Shown here: positions 1-8,481 of the stretch, piece after piece
Numbering within the stretch: the stretch's first letter is position 1
How the letters are laid out: the number at the start of each line of letters is the position of its first letter
Assembly: GCF_900290275.1 (NCBI RefSeq)
Contig: NZ_LT985323.1
Coordinates: 685,066-749,065 of the forward strand
Reading direction: 5' to 3'
Length of the DNA stretch: 64,000 bases
From: Prevotella merdae
GTDB taxonomy: Bacteria; Bacteroidota; Bacteroidia; Bacteroidales; Bacteroidaceae
Made by a program: the position numbers and the translations under genes
The notes under the pieces: model-generated
Database searches by the model: none
Told to the model about the DNA's origin: nothing
Seen by the model: the letters and a program-made list of their open reading frames with translations, nothing else

Positions 1-2
1 CA

Positions 3-1118
3 GACATTACCGAGACTGTAAACATCACGGATATGGCTCCACAGACTCAAGGAGGCGATGCATACATAATCAAGAACAAGGGCAACGAGGATGAGTTCTA
101 CGTTGTAGAGTATAGAGCACAAGAGGGATGGGATGCCGAACTGCCTAACCAAGGCATTATGATTACACAGATTGACTATGATGCCGATGTCTGGGAATAC
201 AACTGCACCAACACAAAAGATTACTACTACAAGGGCAACCAGAAGCTTTTGAACAACCACATGCGTTGGACTATAAAGCGTGCCGACAATTCTTCAAGCT
301 ATTTCAGTGACGGCCATGCTCTGTACCCATACAATAGCAACAACAAGCTTACAAGCTCATCCAAGCCTGCCGCAAGCTTGTATACCGCCAACAGCGACGG
401 TACAAAATTCCTGAACGTAAACATAGAGAATATGGCCTTAGCCGACGACTATTCTACGGCTTCTCTATCGTTCGTTCCCAAGAAAGACAGTGGTTCGGAG
501 GACAAGCCCGTTATTCCAGAGGGCAATTATCTATTCTATGAGTCGTTCAACAAGAATAAGGGTACTGGCGGTAACGACGGTCTGTGGAGCGGTTCTATAG
601 CAAGTACACAGAAGCTGAATAACGACAACGAGGGCTGGACAAGCGCTAACGACAAGATATATGGTGCCAACAAGTGTATCAAATTGGGTACTACTAATTA
701 TTCAGGCACAGCAACATCACCGGCTTTCACCGTCAACGGCACAGCAACCCTTACATTCAAGGCTGGAGCATGGAATACAACCAATGACGGCACCACACTT
801 ACAGTATCGACATCTAACGGCTCACTCGGCCAGACATCATTCAACATGACACGTGGCGATTGGACTAACTTCAGTACCACTATCAACGCTAATGGCAACG
901 TGAAGCTTACATTCACTACATCTGCCAAACGTTTCTTCCTCGACGAGATTATGGTAACTGCCACCGCAACTGGCATTGCATCAACAACTGCCGACATTGC
1001 CAAGACTACCGTAATTGGATACTTTGCACTCGACGGCACACGCTTACAGAGCCCAAGAAAGGGTGTCAACATCGTGAAGTATGCTGATGGAAGCTCTAAG
1101 AAAATTGTTATGATGTAA
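3..1118 (+). CDS. M6-family secreted metalloprotease, C-terminal part (5' truncated by window)
   Basis: The reading frame is open to the left edge of the window, so the catalytic domain lies outside it; the internal ATG at 33 is not a real start. The visible start of the protein (motif NQGIMITQIDYDADVW) resembles the end of the M6/immune-inhibitor-A peptidase domain of secreted Bacteroidales proteases. It is followed at about residues 165-310 of the visible part by a beta-rich jelly-roll-like domain (LFYESFNKN to FFLDEIMVTA), similar in plan to the N-terminal domain of the secreted protein at 52822-54681. The last 45 residues (GYFALDGTRLQSPRKGVNIV) look like a shortened type IX secretion/sorting tail. 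Family assignment of the missing part is inference; secretion to the cell surface or medium is likely. Confidence 0.7.
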   Translation, partial: DITETVNITDMAPQTQGGDAYIIKNKGNEDEFYVVEYRAQEGWDAELPNQGIMITQIDYDADVWEYNCTNTKDYYYKGNQKLLNNHMRWTIKRADNSSSYFSDGHALYPYNSNNKLTSSSKPAASLYTANSDGTKFLNVNIENMALADDYSTASLSFVPKKDSGSEDKPVIPEGNYLFYESFNKNKGTGGNDGLWSGSIASTQKLNNDNEGWTSANDKIYGANKCIKLGTTNYSGTATSPAFTVNGTATLTFKAGAWNTTNDGTTLTVSTSNGSLGQTSFNMTRGDWTNFSTTINANGNVKLTFTTSAKRFFLDEIMVTATATGIASTTADIAKTTVIGYFALDGTRLQSPRKGVNIVKYADGSSKKIVMM

Positions 1119-1140
1119 ACAGGTTGTTCACCTCAATTTA

Positions 1141-1220
1141 TGAATACGTTATCATTGGCTTACGAAAACGTTATCGATCAACTATAAATACGTTTTCGTT
1201 GGCAAATGATAACGTATTCA
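1141..1220. repeat. Long imperfect hairpin built from ACGTTATC-type repeats after the M6 gene
   Basis: TGAATACGTTATCATTGGC (1141-1159) pairs with GGCAAATGATAACGTATTCA (1201-1220), and inside it ACGAAAACG (1162-1170) pairs with CGTTTTCGT (1191-1199). It begins 22 bp after the stop codon and is followed by a T-run, so it may end transcription. The same GATAACGTATTCA core recurs twice at 47517-47555 after cdaA, so it belongs to a dispersed family rather than being a one-off terminator. The remainder of the 1119-1470 gap holds the regulatory sites listed separately. Confidence 0.75.
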
Positions 1221-1346
1221 TTTTTTCACTAAATAGTAAGCAAGTGTAAAGATACTAAATCAGTTTCAATTCAACGACCAACCTACTGCCTTTAATTTTG
1301 ACCTTTACAATGATGAAAAGTAAAAAATCGTGGAGATATTCTTCTT

Positions 1347-1384
1347 TGTCCAATAATTTGACAACTGTGTCTAATTATTGGACA
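1347..1384. promoter_or_regulatory. Two tandem 17-bp palindromic enhancer sites (predicted sigma-54 activator UAS)
   Basis: Copy 1 is TGTCCAATAATTTGACA (1347-1363) and copy 2 is TGTCTAATTATTGGACA (1368-1384). Start-to-start spacing is 21 bp, two helical turns, as is common for NtrC-type enhancers. They lie about 60-95 bp upstream of the -24/-12 promoter at 1441-1455. The same palindrome occurs upstream of the sigma-54 response regulator (13673-13689), making that protein the likely ligand. The sites are seen directly; the binding protein is inferred. Confidence 0.8.
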
Positions 1385-1440
1385 TTCTGTTTTATGAGAC
1401 TTCTGTGCTAATCTTTTGACTATCAGTAGAATTGTAGTTT

Positions 1441-1455
1441 TGGCACAGCCATTGT
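1441..1455 (+). promoter_or_regulatory. Sigma-54 (-24/-12) promoter of the efflux operon
   Basis: TGGCACAGCCATTGT matches the consensus TGGCACGN4TTGC with correct 10-nt spacing between the GG and the -12 G; only the +7 G and the last C differ. Expected transcription start is near 1466. That leaves only about 5 nt before the ATG at 1471 but about 17 nt before the ATG at 1483, which favours 1483 as the start of the TolC-like gene. Confidence 0.75.
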
Positions 1456-1482
1456 CCTCATTATATAAAAATGAAGACGATT

Positions 1483-2826
1483 ATGAAAAGAATAATAATA
1501 CTGATAGAATGGATACTTGTTGCGTCAGTAGTCTCGGCACAGAGCTGGAGCCTTGACGACTGCATGAAGTATGCCGTAGGGCATGCTACTGATGTGAAGC
1601 GTGAGACTATCAACGCACGCCAACGCAAGCAAGACTACCAACATGCTGTGGCTGCTTTCTTGCCTACTGTAGCAGGTGGAGTGCAGGGCCAATATGCTTG
1701 GGGACGAAACATCGACCCTGAGACTAACACATATAATAATGTGACAACATTCAACAACTATTATCAGCTTTATGCCGAACTGAATGTATTTGACGGTTTC
1801 GCCACTATAAATGCTTTCAAGCAGGCTCGATTAAGCCGTGACTTTTCTGCTACGGCGATGCAGAAGGCGCAGGACAATATAGCTATCGATGTGATGCAGA
1901 AATATGTGGATGCTGTATACGCTGAGGCAAGCATACAGATAGCAAGCGAGAAGTTGAGTGAGAGCCGACGTATGCTGGCTAAGATGCAACGTCTGTATGA
2001 ATTGGGCGAGAAAGGACGCCCGGATGTGGTGCAGATGGAATCGCAGGTGGCTGAAGACGAATACAGTCTTACGCATCAGCAGAATATGGCAAGGCAGAGT
2101 CTGCTTGCTTTGAAATCGGCTATGAATTATCCCGTAGGTGATGAACTGAAGTTGGATATTCTGTCAAAGGATAAGGAGAAAAGTCTTGCATCATGTCAGC
2201 TGACTATAGGCGATAAGCCGAACTCTGAAAATATCTATCAGAGTTTCCTGAATATCTCTCCCGATATGAAGTCGGCAGAGTATGAGGTGGAGTTGGCACG
2301 ATATGACTATAAGATAGCAAAAGGCAGATTGCTGCCCTCGCTCTCGCTCAGTGGTGGCATCACCACCAACTATTACAAGAATCTCTCTCTGAAAGGGCAA
2401 TACGATGGATTTGCCTCGCAGTTTCGCAATAATCGAGGCGAATACCTCGCATTGACCCTTTCGATACCTATTTATAATAGCGACCGTTGGCACAGCATGA
2501 AGAAGGCACGCAACAACTGGCAACTGGCTCAGGTGAATCTCGAAGAAACCCGTCGCAAGCTTCACGACCAAATAGCCCAAGCAATAATGGATGCAGAAGG
2601 CTACGCCAAGGAATTGCATCAGATGCAGAAGAAGGTAGCCTCCGATTCGATTGCCTATCACATGTCGAGCCTTAAGTTTGAGGAAGGAATGCTTTCCACC
2701 TTCGACCTTCATACCTCAGCACAAACGCTTCTTGAGAGTAGAATAAAAGAGCTCCAGATGCAAATGCTGCTCGTCATCAAACAAAGGTTAGTGGGGTATT
2801 ACCAAGGAGAAAGACTAATAAAATAA
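1483..2826 (+). CDS. TolC-family outer-membrane efflux protein
   Basis: Outer-membrane channel component of a tripartite efflux pump; first gene of the operon 1483-7593. The product starts with a signal peptide (MKRIIILIEWILVASVVSA) and then SWSLDDCMKYAVGHA, the usual opening of Bacteroidetes TolC proteins (ISL.EA...A.). Two long helical, coiled-coil-rich repeats follow, with typical motifs such as LNVFDGFATINAFKQARL and LTLSIPIYNSDRW. Length, about 447 residues, is normal. An in-frame ATG at 1471 would add four residues; I prefer 1483 because the predicted sigma-54 start site is near 1466. The next gene is 276 bp downstream across a repeat-rich spacer. Substrate is unknown. Confidence 0.9.
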   Translation: MKRIIILIEWILVASVVSAQSWSLDDCMKYAVGHATDVKRETINARQRKQDYQHAVAAFLPTVAGGVQGQYAWGRNIDPETNTYNNVTTFNNYYQLYAELNVFDGFATINAFKQARLSRDFSATAMQKAQDNIAIDVMQKYVDAVYAEASIQIASEKLSESRRMLAKMQRLYELGEKGRPDVVQMESQVAEDEYSLTHQQNMARQSLLALKSAMNYPVGDELKLDILSKDKEKSLASCQLTIGDKPNSENIYQSFLNISPDMKSAEYEVELARYDYKIAKGRLLPSLSLSGGITTNYYKNLSLKGQYDGFASQFRNNRGEYLALTLSIPIYNSDRWHSMKKARNNWQLAQVNLEETRRKLHDQIAQAIMDAEGYAKELHQMQKKVASDSIAYHMSSLKFEEGMLSTFDLHTSAQTLLESRIKELQMQMLLVIKQRLVGYYQGERLIK

Positions 2827-2830
2827 TTGA

Positions 2831-3039
2831 ACTTTCGCAAGTTCTGAGAATTCAGAAGTTAAAGGAGTTAAGAAGTTAAGCCAAATGCTTTTAATGCTAT
2901 AAATAAAGCAAAAAACCAATGGTTTCGCTCGGCTTTGCCACTTGCTTGCAAGAACTTCTTAGCGACCATAGGGCGCGAAGTTTCCTTGAGCATCGCGAAA
3001 AACTCCTTAACTTCTTAACTACTTTCACTTGCGAAACTT
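2831..3039. repeat. Spacer element with nested inverted simple repeats between tolC-like and hlyD-like genes
   Basis: TTTCGCAAG (2833-2841) pairs with CTTGCGAAA (3028-3036); inside it an array of AAGTTAAGGAGTTAAG units (2854-2880) is mirrored by AACTCCTTAACTTCTTAACT (3001-3020). About 120 bp of non-coding sequence lies between the arms. A similar mirrored pair is in the spacer at 6791-6900. No ORF worth calling is inside. Confidence 0.7.
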
Positions 3040-3067
3040 AAGTAAAATAAATAGAACACAATTGGAT

Positions 3068-3098
3068 TTTTCACTCTTCACTTTTCACTCTTCACTTA
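3068..3098. repeat. TTTTCACTCTTCAC simple-repeat array in the leader of the hlyD-like gene
   Basis: Repeats of (T)TTTCACTC/TTCAC run to within a few bases of the ATG at 3103. Related arrays occur at 12222-12278 and 19363-19407, each touching a gene end. The array replaces any recognisable ribosome-binding site here. Confidence 0.75.
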
Positions 3099-3102
3099 AA
3101 TT

Positions 3103-4356
3103 ATGGACATTAAAATAGAAAAGAAAAAATATCTCGTGCCCCGTAAGTATTGGGTATGGATAGCAGGAGGAGCTGTTCTGATAGCAGTCCTCGTATGGTT
3201 GGGCTTGGGCAATTTCTCTTCCACGTTGAAGGTGGACAGAAAAGGCTTGAGCATAGGAAATGTAGAGAAGGCACAGTTCAACGATTATGTATCTGTGGAC
3301 GGACAGGTGGTGCCTATCTCCGTTGTGCAAATCAGTTCGGAAGAAGGTGGTATTGTTTTGGATAAAGTAGTAGATGAAGGTGCTCATGTGAATAAGGGCG
3401 ATGTACTTGTGCGACTGAGCAATTCTAATCTCGACCTTGAGATACTGAATGCCGAGAGCGAACTTGCCGAAAAGCAGGACATGCTTCGCAACACTCAAAT
3501 ATCAATGGAACAAGACCGACTGAACAATAGCAACGAGGAGCTTACGCTTTCGCAGGATGTCATCACCAAGCGTCGAGCCTATGAGCATCAGGAGACTTTG
3601 CACAAGGAAGAACTCAATTCACGCGAGGAGTATCTCAAGGCAAAGGAAGCTTACGAACTTGCCGTAAAGAAGCATGCGCTCATTAGCAAGCGGTTGAAGA
3701 AAGACGCACAGCTCCGCCGTTCGCAGATGGATCAGATGGGCGATAATCTGGAAGCCATGCAGAAGAATGTGCAGCTGGTTCGCCAACGCAAGGAGAAGCT
3801 GAATATCCGCAGCACTATTTCGGGCGAGATTGGTTTGCTGGATGTGGAGTTGGGACAGAGCATCCAGGCTGGACAGAAGATAGGAGTAATTAACGATCTC
3901 AGCGATTACAAGGTACAGGCGCAGGTGGATGAGCATTACATCGACCGTGTGAAGCCAGGCCTTAATGCCTCTTTCGTACAGAACGGCAAGCATTATCTTC
4001 TGCAAGTCCGCAAGGTTTATCCCGAAGTAAGAGACGGCAGGTTCCGCATCGACTTCATCTTCAAAGGCGTACGCCCAGACAATATCCGTACAGGTCAGAC
4101 ATATTACGTGGATTTGCAGCTCGGACAGTCGAAGCAGGCAATAATCATCCCTAAAGGCACGTTTTATAGTGTAACGGGTGGTCAATGGATTTTTGTTTTA
4201 GACAAGAGTGGCAAGAAGGCTTATCGCCGGAAGATTACCATCGGTCGCCAGAATCCTCAATACTATGAGGTGATAGAAGGTTTGGAGCCGGGTGAGCAAG
4301 TCATCGTCAGCGGCTATGAGGCCTATAAGGATAATGATGTATTAGTGATTAATTAG
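3103..4356 (+). CDS. HlyD-family periplasmic adaptor (membrane fusion protein)
   Basis: Adaptor that joins the inner-membrane ABC permease to the TolC-like channel. A single N-terminal membrane segment (about residues 18-37, VWIAGGAVLIAVLVWLGLG) is followed by a split biotinyl/lipoyl-like half-motif (GIVLDKVVDEGAHVNKGDVL), a long alpha-helical hairpin from about 105 to 235, the second lipoyl half (ISGEIGLLDVELGQSIQAGQ) and beta-barrel plus membrane-proximal domains to the C terminus (GLEPGEQVIVSGYEAY). Length 417 is usual. It lies between the TolC-like gene and the permease on the same strand, 42 bp before the latter's ATG. Confidence 0.9.
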   Translation: MDIKIEKKKYLVPRKYWVWIAGGAVLIAVLVWLGLGNFSSTLKVDRKGLSIGNVEKAQFNDYVSVDGQVVPISVVQISSEEGGIVLDKVVDEGAHVNKGDVLVRLSNSNLDLEILNAESELAEKQDMLRNTQISMEQDRLNNSNEELTLSQDVITKRRAYEHQETLHKEELNSREEYLKAKEAYELAVKKHALISKRLKKDAQLRRSQMDQMGDNLEAMQKNVQLVRQRKEKLNIRSTISGEIGLLDVELGQSIQAGQKIGVINDLSDYKVQAQVDEHYIDRVKPGLNASFVQNGKHYLLQVRKVYPEVRDGRFRIDFIFKGVRPDNIRTGQTYYVDLQLGQSKQAIIIPKGTFYSVTGGQWIFVLDKSGKKAYRRKITIGRQNPQYYEVIEGLEPGEQVIVSGYEAYKDNDVLVIN

Positions 4357-4398
4357 TAGTGATTAATTGGGCTAACGCCCTTGAAACAGAATATTGAT

Positions 4399-6783
4399 AT
4401 GAATAATATTATTAACGCATTCAAGAATCTCCCTCGAAGGGGCCAGCACAATTTCGTGAAGATTTTGTGTCTGGCGCTCGGACTGGCAATCAGTTCGGTG
4501 ATTATCGCCGAGATTTATTTCGAGCAGACCTATGATACGTATTTCCCAGGATGGGATAGGACGTATATGATTTCGGAAGTGGGTAGTAACCAAGGCGAAA
4601 CTTTGAAGTTTAACCAAACTTCAGGAGCTACCGCTCAAGGTGTAAAGCAATATGCGCCTATGGTGGAAGCAGCCACCCGTACTGACTTTTTTCATAACGA
4701 TGCCCAATGCAAGATGGAAGACCAGAACGTCGTGTCTGCCAATATCTTGATGGCAGACAGTTGTTTCTTCGATATCTTTCCGCAGAAGATATTGGTGGGC
4801 AATGCCAAGCAGATATTGTCCCAACCGTTGTCTTGCCTTATAGATTCAGAAACAGCAGCAAAGATTGGCGGCAATGTCGTAGGCAAACATTTCACGCTTC
4901 CCAATTATCCGGGAACAACTTTTACTATCTATGGGGTTTTCGAAGAGTTTCCATGGGGTTCATCTTTGCATAACATCCAGATTATTCTGTCAATGTCCAG
5001 TACGCCATACGTATATTCTTATGATGGTAGAGACCAATGGGTTGGAAATGATCGATATTCTTCATACATCCGGTTGGCAAAGGGACATGATGCAAAAGAA
5101 CTCAAGCCTTACGTGAATAAGATGCGAGAGGATCATTTTCCTCTGAAGGAGTTGAAGAATATGGGAGTGGAACTCAACTACGATTTCACAGTGTTAAGTG
5201 ATGTTTACACACAAGACCCTTACATCAAGAAGATGGGGTGGATTATGTCTATTGTGGCTTTTGTCCTCCTTTTTACTTCGGTGATGAACTATCTGCTTAT
5301 CATCGTGGGCAATTTGGTAAGCCGTTCTCGCGAGATGGCTGTCCGAAAGTGCTACGGTGCCAAACCAAAGAACATTCATGCCATCATCTTCTCCGAGGCT
5401 TTGGTGCATGTGGGGTTGGCTGTTGTTCTTGCCATTGTTCTTGTGTTCCTTTGCAAGGGTACGATAGAGAATTTTCTCTCGGCTCCGATAAGCACGTTGG
5501 TGTTTAATCGTGGCAGCTGGATATTGGTGACGATTTGTCTTTTGGTATTGCTAATTGGCGGCTTGGTGCCAGGTTGGCTTTACAACAAGATTCCTGTTGC
5601 CATAGCTTTCCGTGGCTATAATGAGAACCGCAACCGATGGAAACTTGCTTTGTTGGGCATCCAGTTCGTTATCTCAGGTTTGCTGTTCAGTCTGCTTTAC
5701 ATCGTGAATGGTCAATACCAGCTGATGTTGGGGCTCAATCTTGGATATGATTATGATAATGTTGCGATAGTTTCGATAGATGCCAGCGATGCTAACCAAC
5801 GCCAGCAATGTATGGCTGAAATCAGACGAATGTCGAATGTCAAGGATTGTTGTTCTGCTTACTCTGTTCCGCTAAACGCGTATAATCGTGGTGGTAATAT
5901 GGTTGGAATACCAGGCGATGATAATAACACCATTAATATCATGGAGATGTCGGGAGTGGACGACAATTACTTTAAGATGATGAACATTCCTATCGTTCAG
6001 GGGTCGTTCTTTACTGACAGAAGTGACAGCTGCCGTCAGGTAATCATTGATGAGCGATGTGCTGAGAAACTCATCAAAACGTGGCATTGGAAGGACGGAG
6101 TTGTAGGCAAGCAAATTACTTGTACGGGACATGACGAAAACGTTTTCACAGTCTGTGGCGTATGCAAAAACGTTCGTTGGGGTGATGTAGGAACCAGTGG
6201 AGATATGATGAATGATTTCCCCGTATTGTATTTCTATTCACTCAAGAGGTCTTTCTATATATTAGTTAAGTTTAATGAACTGCAGGACGAATCGTTGGCG
6301 GAGTTGCAATCGAATGTGCAGTCGATGTATCCTAACAATAAGGTCATCGTGAAGAGTTATGCCTCTGAATTGGCTAACCAGTATTCTTCCCAGCTTAATT
6401 TCCGCAACGGCATACTCGTGGCAGGCATCGTGACGATGATTATCGCACTCTTCGGATTGGTGGGATATACGAGTGATGAGGTGAACCGCCGCCGCAAGGA
6501 AATTGCGATAAGAAAGGTGAATGGAGCTAAGGTGAATGACATCCTGCGCATCTTCCTTAAAGGTATTATGAAGATAGCCTTGCCTTGCATCATCGTGGGA
6601 GACATTGGGGCTTGGCTTATAGCCAGACAATGGCTGATGTCGTTCAGCGAGAAGATTTCGATCACACCTTTACTCTTTATATGTGTTACGATTCTGCTGC
6701 TCGTCATCATCGCCCTATCAGTAATCATCAACTGCTACAAAGTGGCTAATAGTAATCCGGTGAAGTATCTCAAGGATGAATAA
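4399..6783 (+). CDS. MacB/FtsX-like ABC transporter permease
   Basis: Inner-membrane permease of the efflux pump. The protein (about 794 residues) has an N-terminal membrane helix (ILCLALGLAISSVIIAEIYF), a MacB-type periplasmic core domain, an FtsX block of three helices with the conserved loop SREMAVRKCYGAKPKNI, a second long periplasmic domain, and a second FtsX block with RRRKEIAIRKVNGAKVNDI and three C-terminal helices. This duplicated four-plus-four layout is usual for Bacteroidetes permeases of this class. A TTG at 4381 would extend it by six residues; I chose the ATG at 4399 because MNNIINAFKNLPRRGQHN resembles normal starts. Its partner ATPase is the next gene (6916). Confidence 0.88.
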   Translation: MNNIINAFKNLPRRGQHNFVKILCLALGLAISSVIIAEIYFEQTYDTYFPGWDRTYMISEVGSNQGETLKFNQTSGATAQGVKQYAPMVEAATRTDFFHNDAQCKMEDQNVVSANILMADSCFFDIFPQKILVGNAKQILSQPLSCLIDSETAAKIGGNVVGKHFTLPNYPGTTFTIYGVFEEFPWGSSLHNIQIILSMSSTPYVYSYDGRDQWVGNDRYSSYIRLAKGHDAKELKPYVNKMREDHFPLKELKNMGVELNYDFTVLSDVYTQDPYIKKMGWIMSIVAFVLLFTSVMNYLLIIVGNLVSRSREMAVRKCYGAKPKNIHAIIFSEALVHVGLAVVLAIVLVFLCKGTIENFLSAPISTLVFNRGSWILVTICLLVLLIGGLVPGWLYNKIPVAIAFRGYNENRNRWKLALLGIQFVISGLLFSLLYIVNGQYQLMLGLNLGYDYDNVAIVSIDASDANQRQQCMAEIRRMSNVKDCCSAYSVPLNAYNRGGNMVGIPGDDNNTINIMEMSGVDDNYFKMMNIPIVQGSFFTDRSDSCRQVIIDERCAEKLIKTWHWKDGVVGKQITCTGHDENVFTVCGVCKNVRWGDVGTSGDMMNDFPVLYFYSLKRSFYILVKFNELQDESLAELQSNVQSMYPNNKVIVKSYASELANQYSSQLNFRNGILVAGIVTMIIALFGLVGYTSDEVNRRRKEIAIRKVNGAKVNDILRIFLKGIMKIALPCIIVGDIGAWLIARQWLMSFSEKISITPLLFICVTILLLVIIALSVIINCYKVANSNPVKYLKDE

Positions 6784-6790
6784 AATAATC

Positions 6791-6900
6791 GGGAGTTAAG
6801 GAGTTAAGAAGTCAAGGAGTTAAGACAATAGTCTTTTCTCCTATATTCCTAACTTTTAGCAAGACAAGCATCTCTTTAACTCCTTAATTTCTTTAACTTC
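6791..6900. repeat. Mirrored GGAGTTAAG-type arrays in the permease-ATPase spacer
   Basis: GGGAGTTAAGGAGTTAAGAA and further units run from 6791 to 6824; the complementary array CTTTAACTCCTTAATTTC and following units runs from 6874 to 6900. About 50 bp separate them. The array family is the same as at 2854-2880/3001-3020. The right-hand array forms the leader of the ATPase gene, ending 15 bp before its ATG. Confidence 0.7.
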
Positions 6901-6915
6901 AAAAAAAATAATAAA

Positions 6916-7593
6916 ATGATAAAAGTAGAAAATCTTTGCAAGTCGTTCCGCACAGAGGATGTGGAGACTATAGCTTTAAATAACGTATCGTTCACCGTGG
7001 AGGACGGTGAGTTTGTAGCCATCATGGGACCGTCAGGTTGTGGCAAATCCACTTTGCTCAATATCTTTGGTTTGCTCGACAACCCTACATCGGGGAAATA
7101 CTTCTTGGGCAATCATGAGGTTGCTGACTTGAAGGAAAACGAACGCACGGATGTGCGCAAGGGCGAAATAGGCTTTGTGTTCCAGAGCTTCAATCTGATT
7201 GACGAATTGACTGTTGAGGAGAACATCGAGCTTCCTCTTACTTACCTCAATATTCCGAAGGCTGAGTGCAAGGTAAAGGTGCAAGCCATCATGAAACGCA
7301 TGGCCATCAGTCATCGTGCCAAACATTTCCCTCATCAGCTTTCGGGTGGTCAGCAGCAGCGAGTAGCCATTGCCCGTGCCGTGGTCTTTGGTCCGAAGCT
7401 CATCCTTGCCGATGAGCCTACTGGTAATCTTGACTCAAAGAATGGAGCTGAGGTAATGCATCTGCTTACTGAGCTAAACCACGAGGGCACCACCATCGTC
7501 ATGGTAACGCATAATGAGCACGACGCCAAGATTGCCCATCGCATCATCCGATTGTTTGATGGACAAGTAGTGGAGGCGGATGGCAATCAGTAG
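6916..7593 (+). CDS. ABC transporter ATP-binding protein (MacB/LolD type)
   Basis: Cytoplasmic ATPase that powers the permease encoded just upstream. Visible motifs are Walker A GPSGCGKST (about residues 38-46), Q-loop FVFQSFNLI, signature LSGGQQQR, Walker B LILADEPTGNLD and the switch histidine in VMVTHNEHD. Length 225 is exactly that of stand-alone MacB/LolD ATPases. It is the last gene of the efflux operon. Its stop codon (7591-7593) directly abuts the stop codon of the convergent HEPN gene (7594-7596) with no spacer, leaving no room for a terminator between them. Confidence 0.95.
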   Translation: MIKVENLCKSFRTEDVETIALNNVSFTVEDGEFVAIMGPSGCGKSTLLNIFGLLDNPTSGKYFLGNHEVADLKENERTDVRKGEIGFVFQSFNLIDELTVEENIELPLTYLNIPKAECKVKVQAIMKRMAISHRAKHFPHQLSGGQQQRVAIARAVVFGPKLILADEPTGNLDSKNGAEVMHLLTELNHEGTTIVMVTHNEHDAKIAHRIIRLFDGQVVEADGNQ

Positions 7594-7983
7594 TTATTTG
7601 ACTAAGTCTAATATGGTTTTTATAAAATCGTGTGATAAGCCAATTATTTCCAGGATGTCATTCTCGGAAATTTCGTAGGCACAGTTGTAATCGGCTTTTT
7701 GCCTTAACTGGAACATACGGGCGAGGAAACTGCCATAAGAGATATCTACGATACCAGTCCTTACGAAGTGTAAACTAAATTGGGTGTTAATGCCGGCATG
7801 AGTGTGGGCGTTGACACCTTTTGCTATGAATAGAGCTTGTACGGCATGAAAACAGGCATAATAATAGCGATTGGCAGCTAAATCCCAATGCTTTAGTTCA
7901 ACCATTTCATCTGCTTGGGTTAAAAAGCGCTTGGCTTTTTCTACTTGCAGACTGATTAATGTGTCTTTGTTGGCTTGATCCAT
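7594..7983 (-). CDS. HEPN-domain protein (toxin-like partner of MNT)
   Basis: A 129-residue all-helical protein with the HEPN RNase motif RX6H visible as RYYYACFH (about residues 42-49), preceded by LKHWDLAANRYY. It pairs with the minimal nucleotidyltransferase encoded 5 bp upstream on the same strand. In characterised HEPN/MNT modules the HEPN protein is an RNase toxin that is silenced when the MNT protein modifies a residue near the motif; here that role is inferred from family and arrangement. The pair sits in an accessory patch between the efflux operon and its likely two-component regulator. Confidence 0.85.
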   Translation of the reverse strand: MDQANKDTLISLQVEKAKRFLTQADEMVELKHWDLAANRYYYACFHAVQALFIAKGVNAHTHAGINTQFSLHFVRTGIVDISYGSFLARMFQLRQKADYNCAYEISENDILEIIGLSHDFIKTILDLVK

Positions 7984-7988
7984 AAATT

Positions 7989-8309
7989 TTATATTAAACT
8001 AATGCCGTCTCGATTTACATTCTCGTAAAAAGGAGTAAAATTATACGATTCCCATTCTTTCTTTGTGTAAAGAATAGGATTGATTTCTGTGCCGAGATCG
8101 CAACCTAACAAGACAAACGGGTAGCTTACTTTGTCATAATCTGTTTGCTCCAGTTTGTCTTTGTCTAAAAGGATAAGAATGTCCCAGTCTGAATCGTTGC
8201 GAGCGTCACCTCTCGCTCTTGATCCATACAATATAGCTTTGCTACCTGATGGAATAGCAGATTTAGCTATATCTTTTATCTTTAATATGGTCTTATCGTC
8301 TGTTGACAT
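7989..8309 (-). CDS. MNT-type nucleotidyltransferase (antitoxin-like)
   Basis: A 106-residue minimal nucleotidyltransferase with the signature GSRARGDARNDSDWD (GS-X10-DxD; about residues 29-43), intact for catalysis. It precedes the HEPN gene by 5 bp, so the two are co-transcribed, with the antitoxin-like gene first. By analogy with described HEPN/MNT modules it would adenylylate or otherwise modify its HEPN partner. Nothing in its own sequence shows the target. The region upstream to 8409 contains no further gene. Confidence 0.87.
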   Translation of the reverse strand: MSTDDKTILKIKDIAKSAIPSGSKAILYGSRARGDARNDSDWDILILLDKDKLEQTDYDKVSYPFVLLGCDLGTEINPILYTKKEWESYNFTPFYENVNRDGISLI

Positions 8310-8409
8310 AAGCTTAATCTTTTATGATGGTAAAGATATGGTAAAAAAGCGAAAGAACAAAACTTTTCTTTGAAAAATTGGAAACTATCCTCGAAAAAGT
8401 GTAGCATTC

Positions 8410-8442
8410 TTTGATTTTAATCCTCGAAAATCATTACTTTTG
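8410..8442 (+). promoter_or_regulatory. Bacteroidetes-type promoter of the retropepsin-like gene
   Basis: TTTG (8410-8413), 21-nt spacer, TACTTTTG (8435-8442): matches TTTG-N19-21-TAnnTTTG. It lies in two copies of the ATCCTCGAAAA motif (8390-8401 and 8419-8430) that also form the triple repeat upstream of 9663. Confidence 0.7.
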
Positions 8443-8481
8443 CAACCATCTGTACCAAGCTTAATCATAAGCCCAACACAG

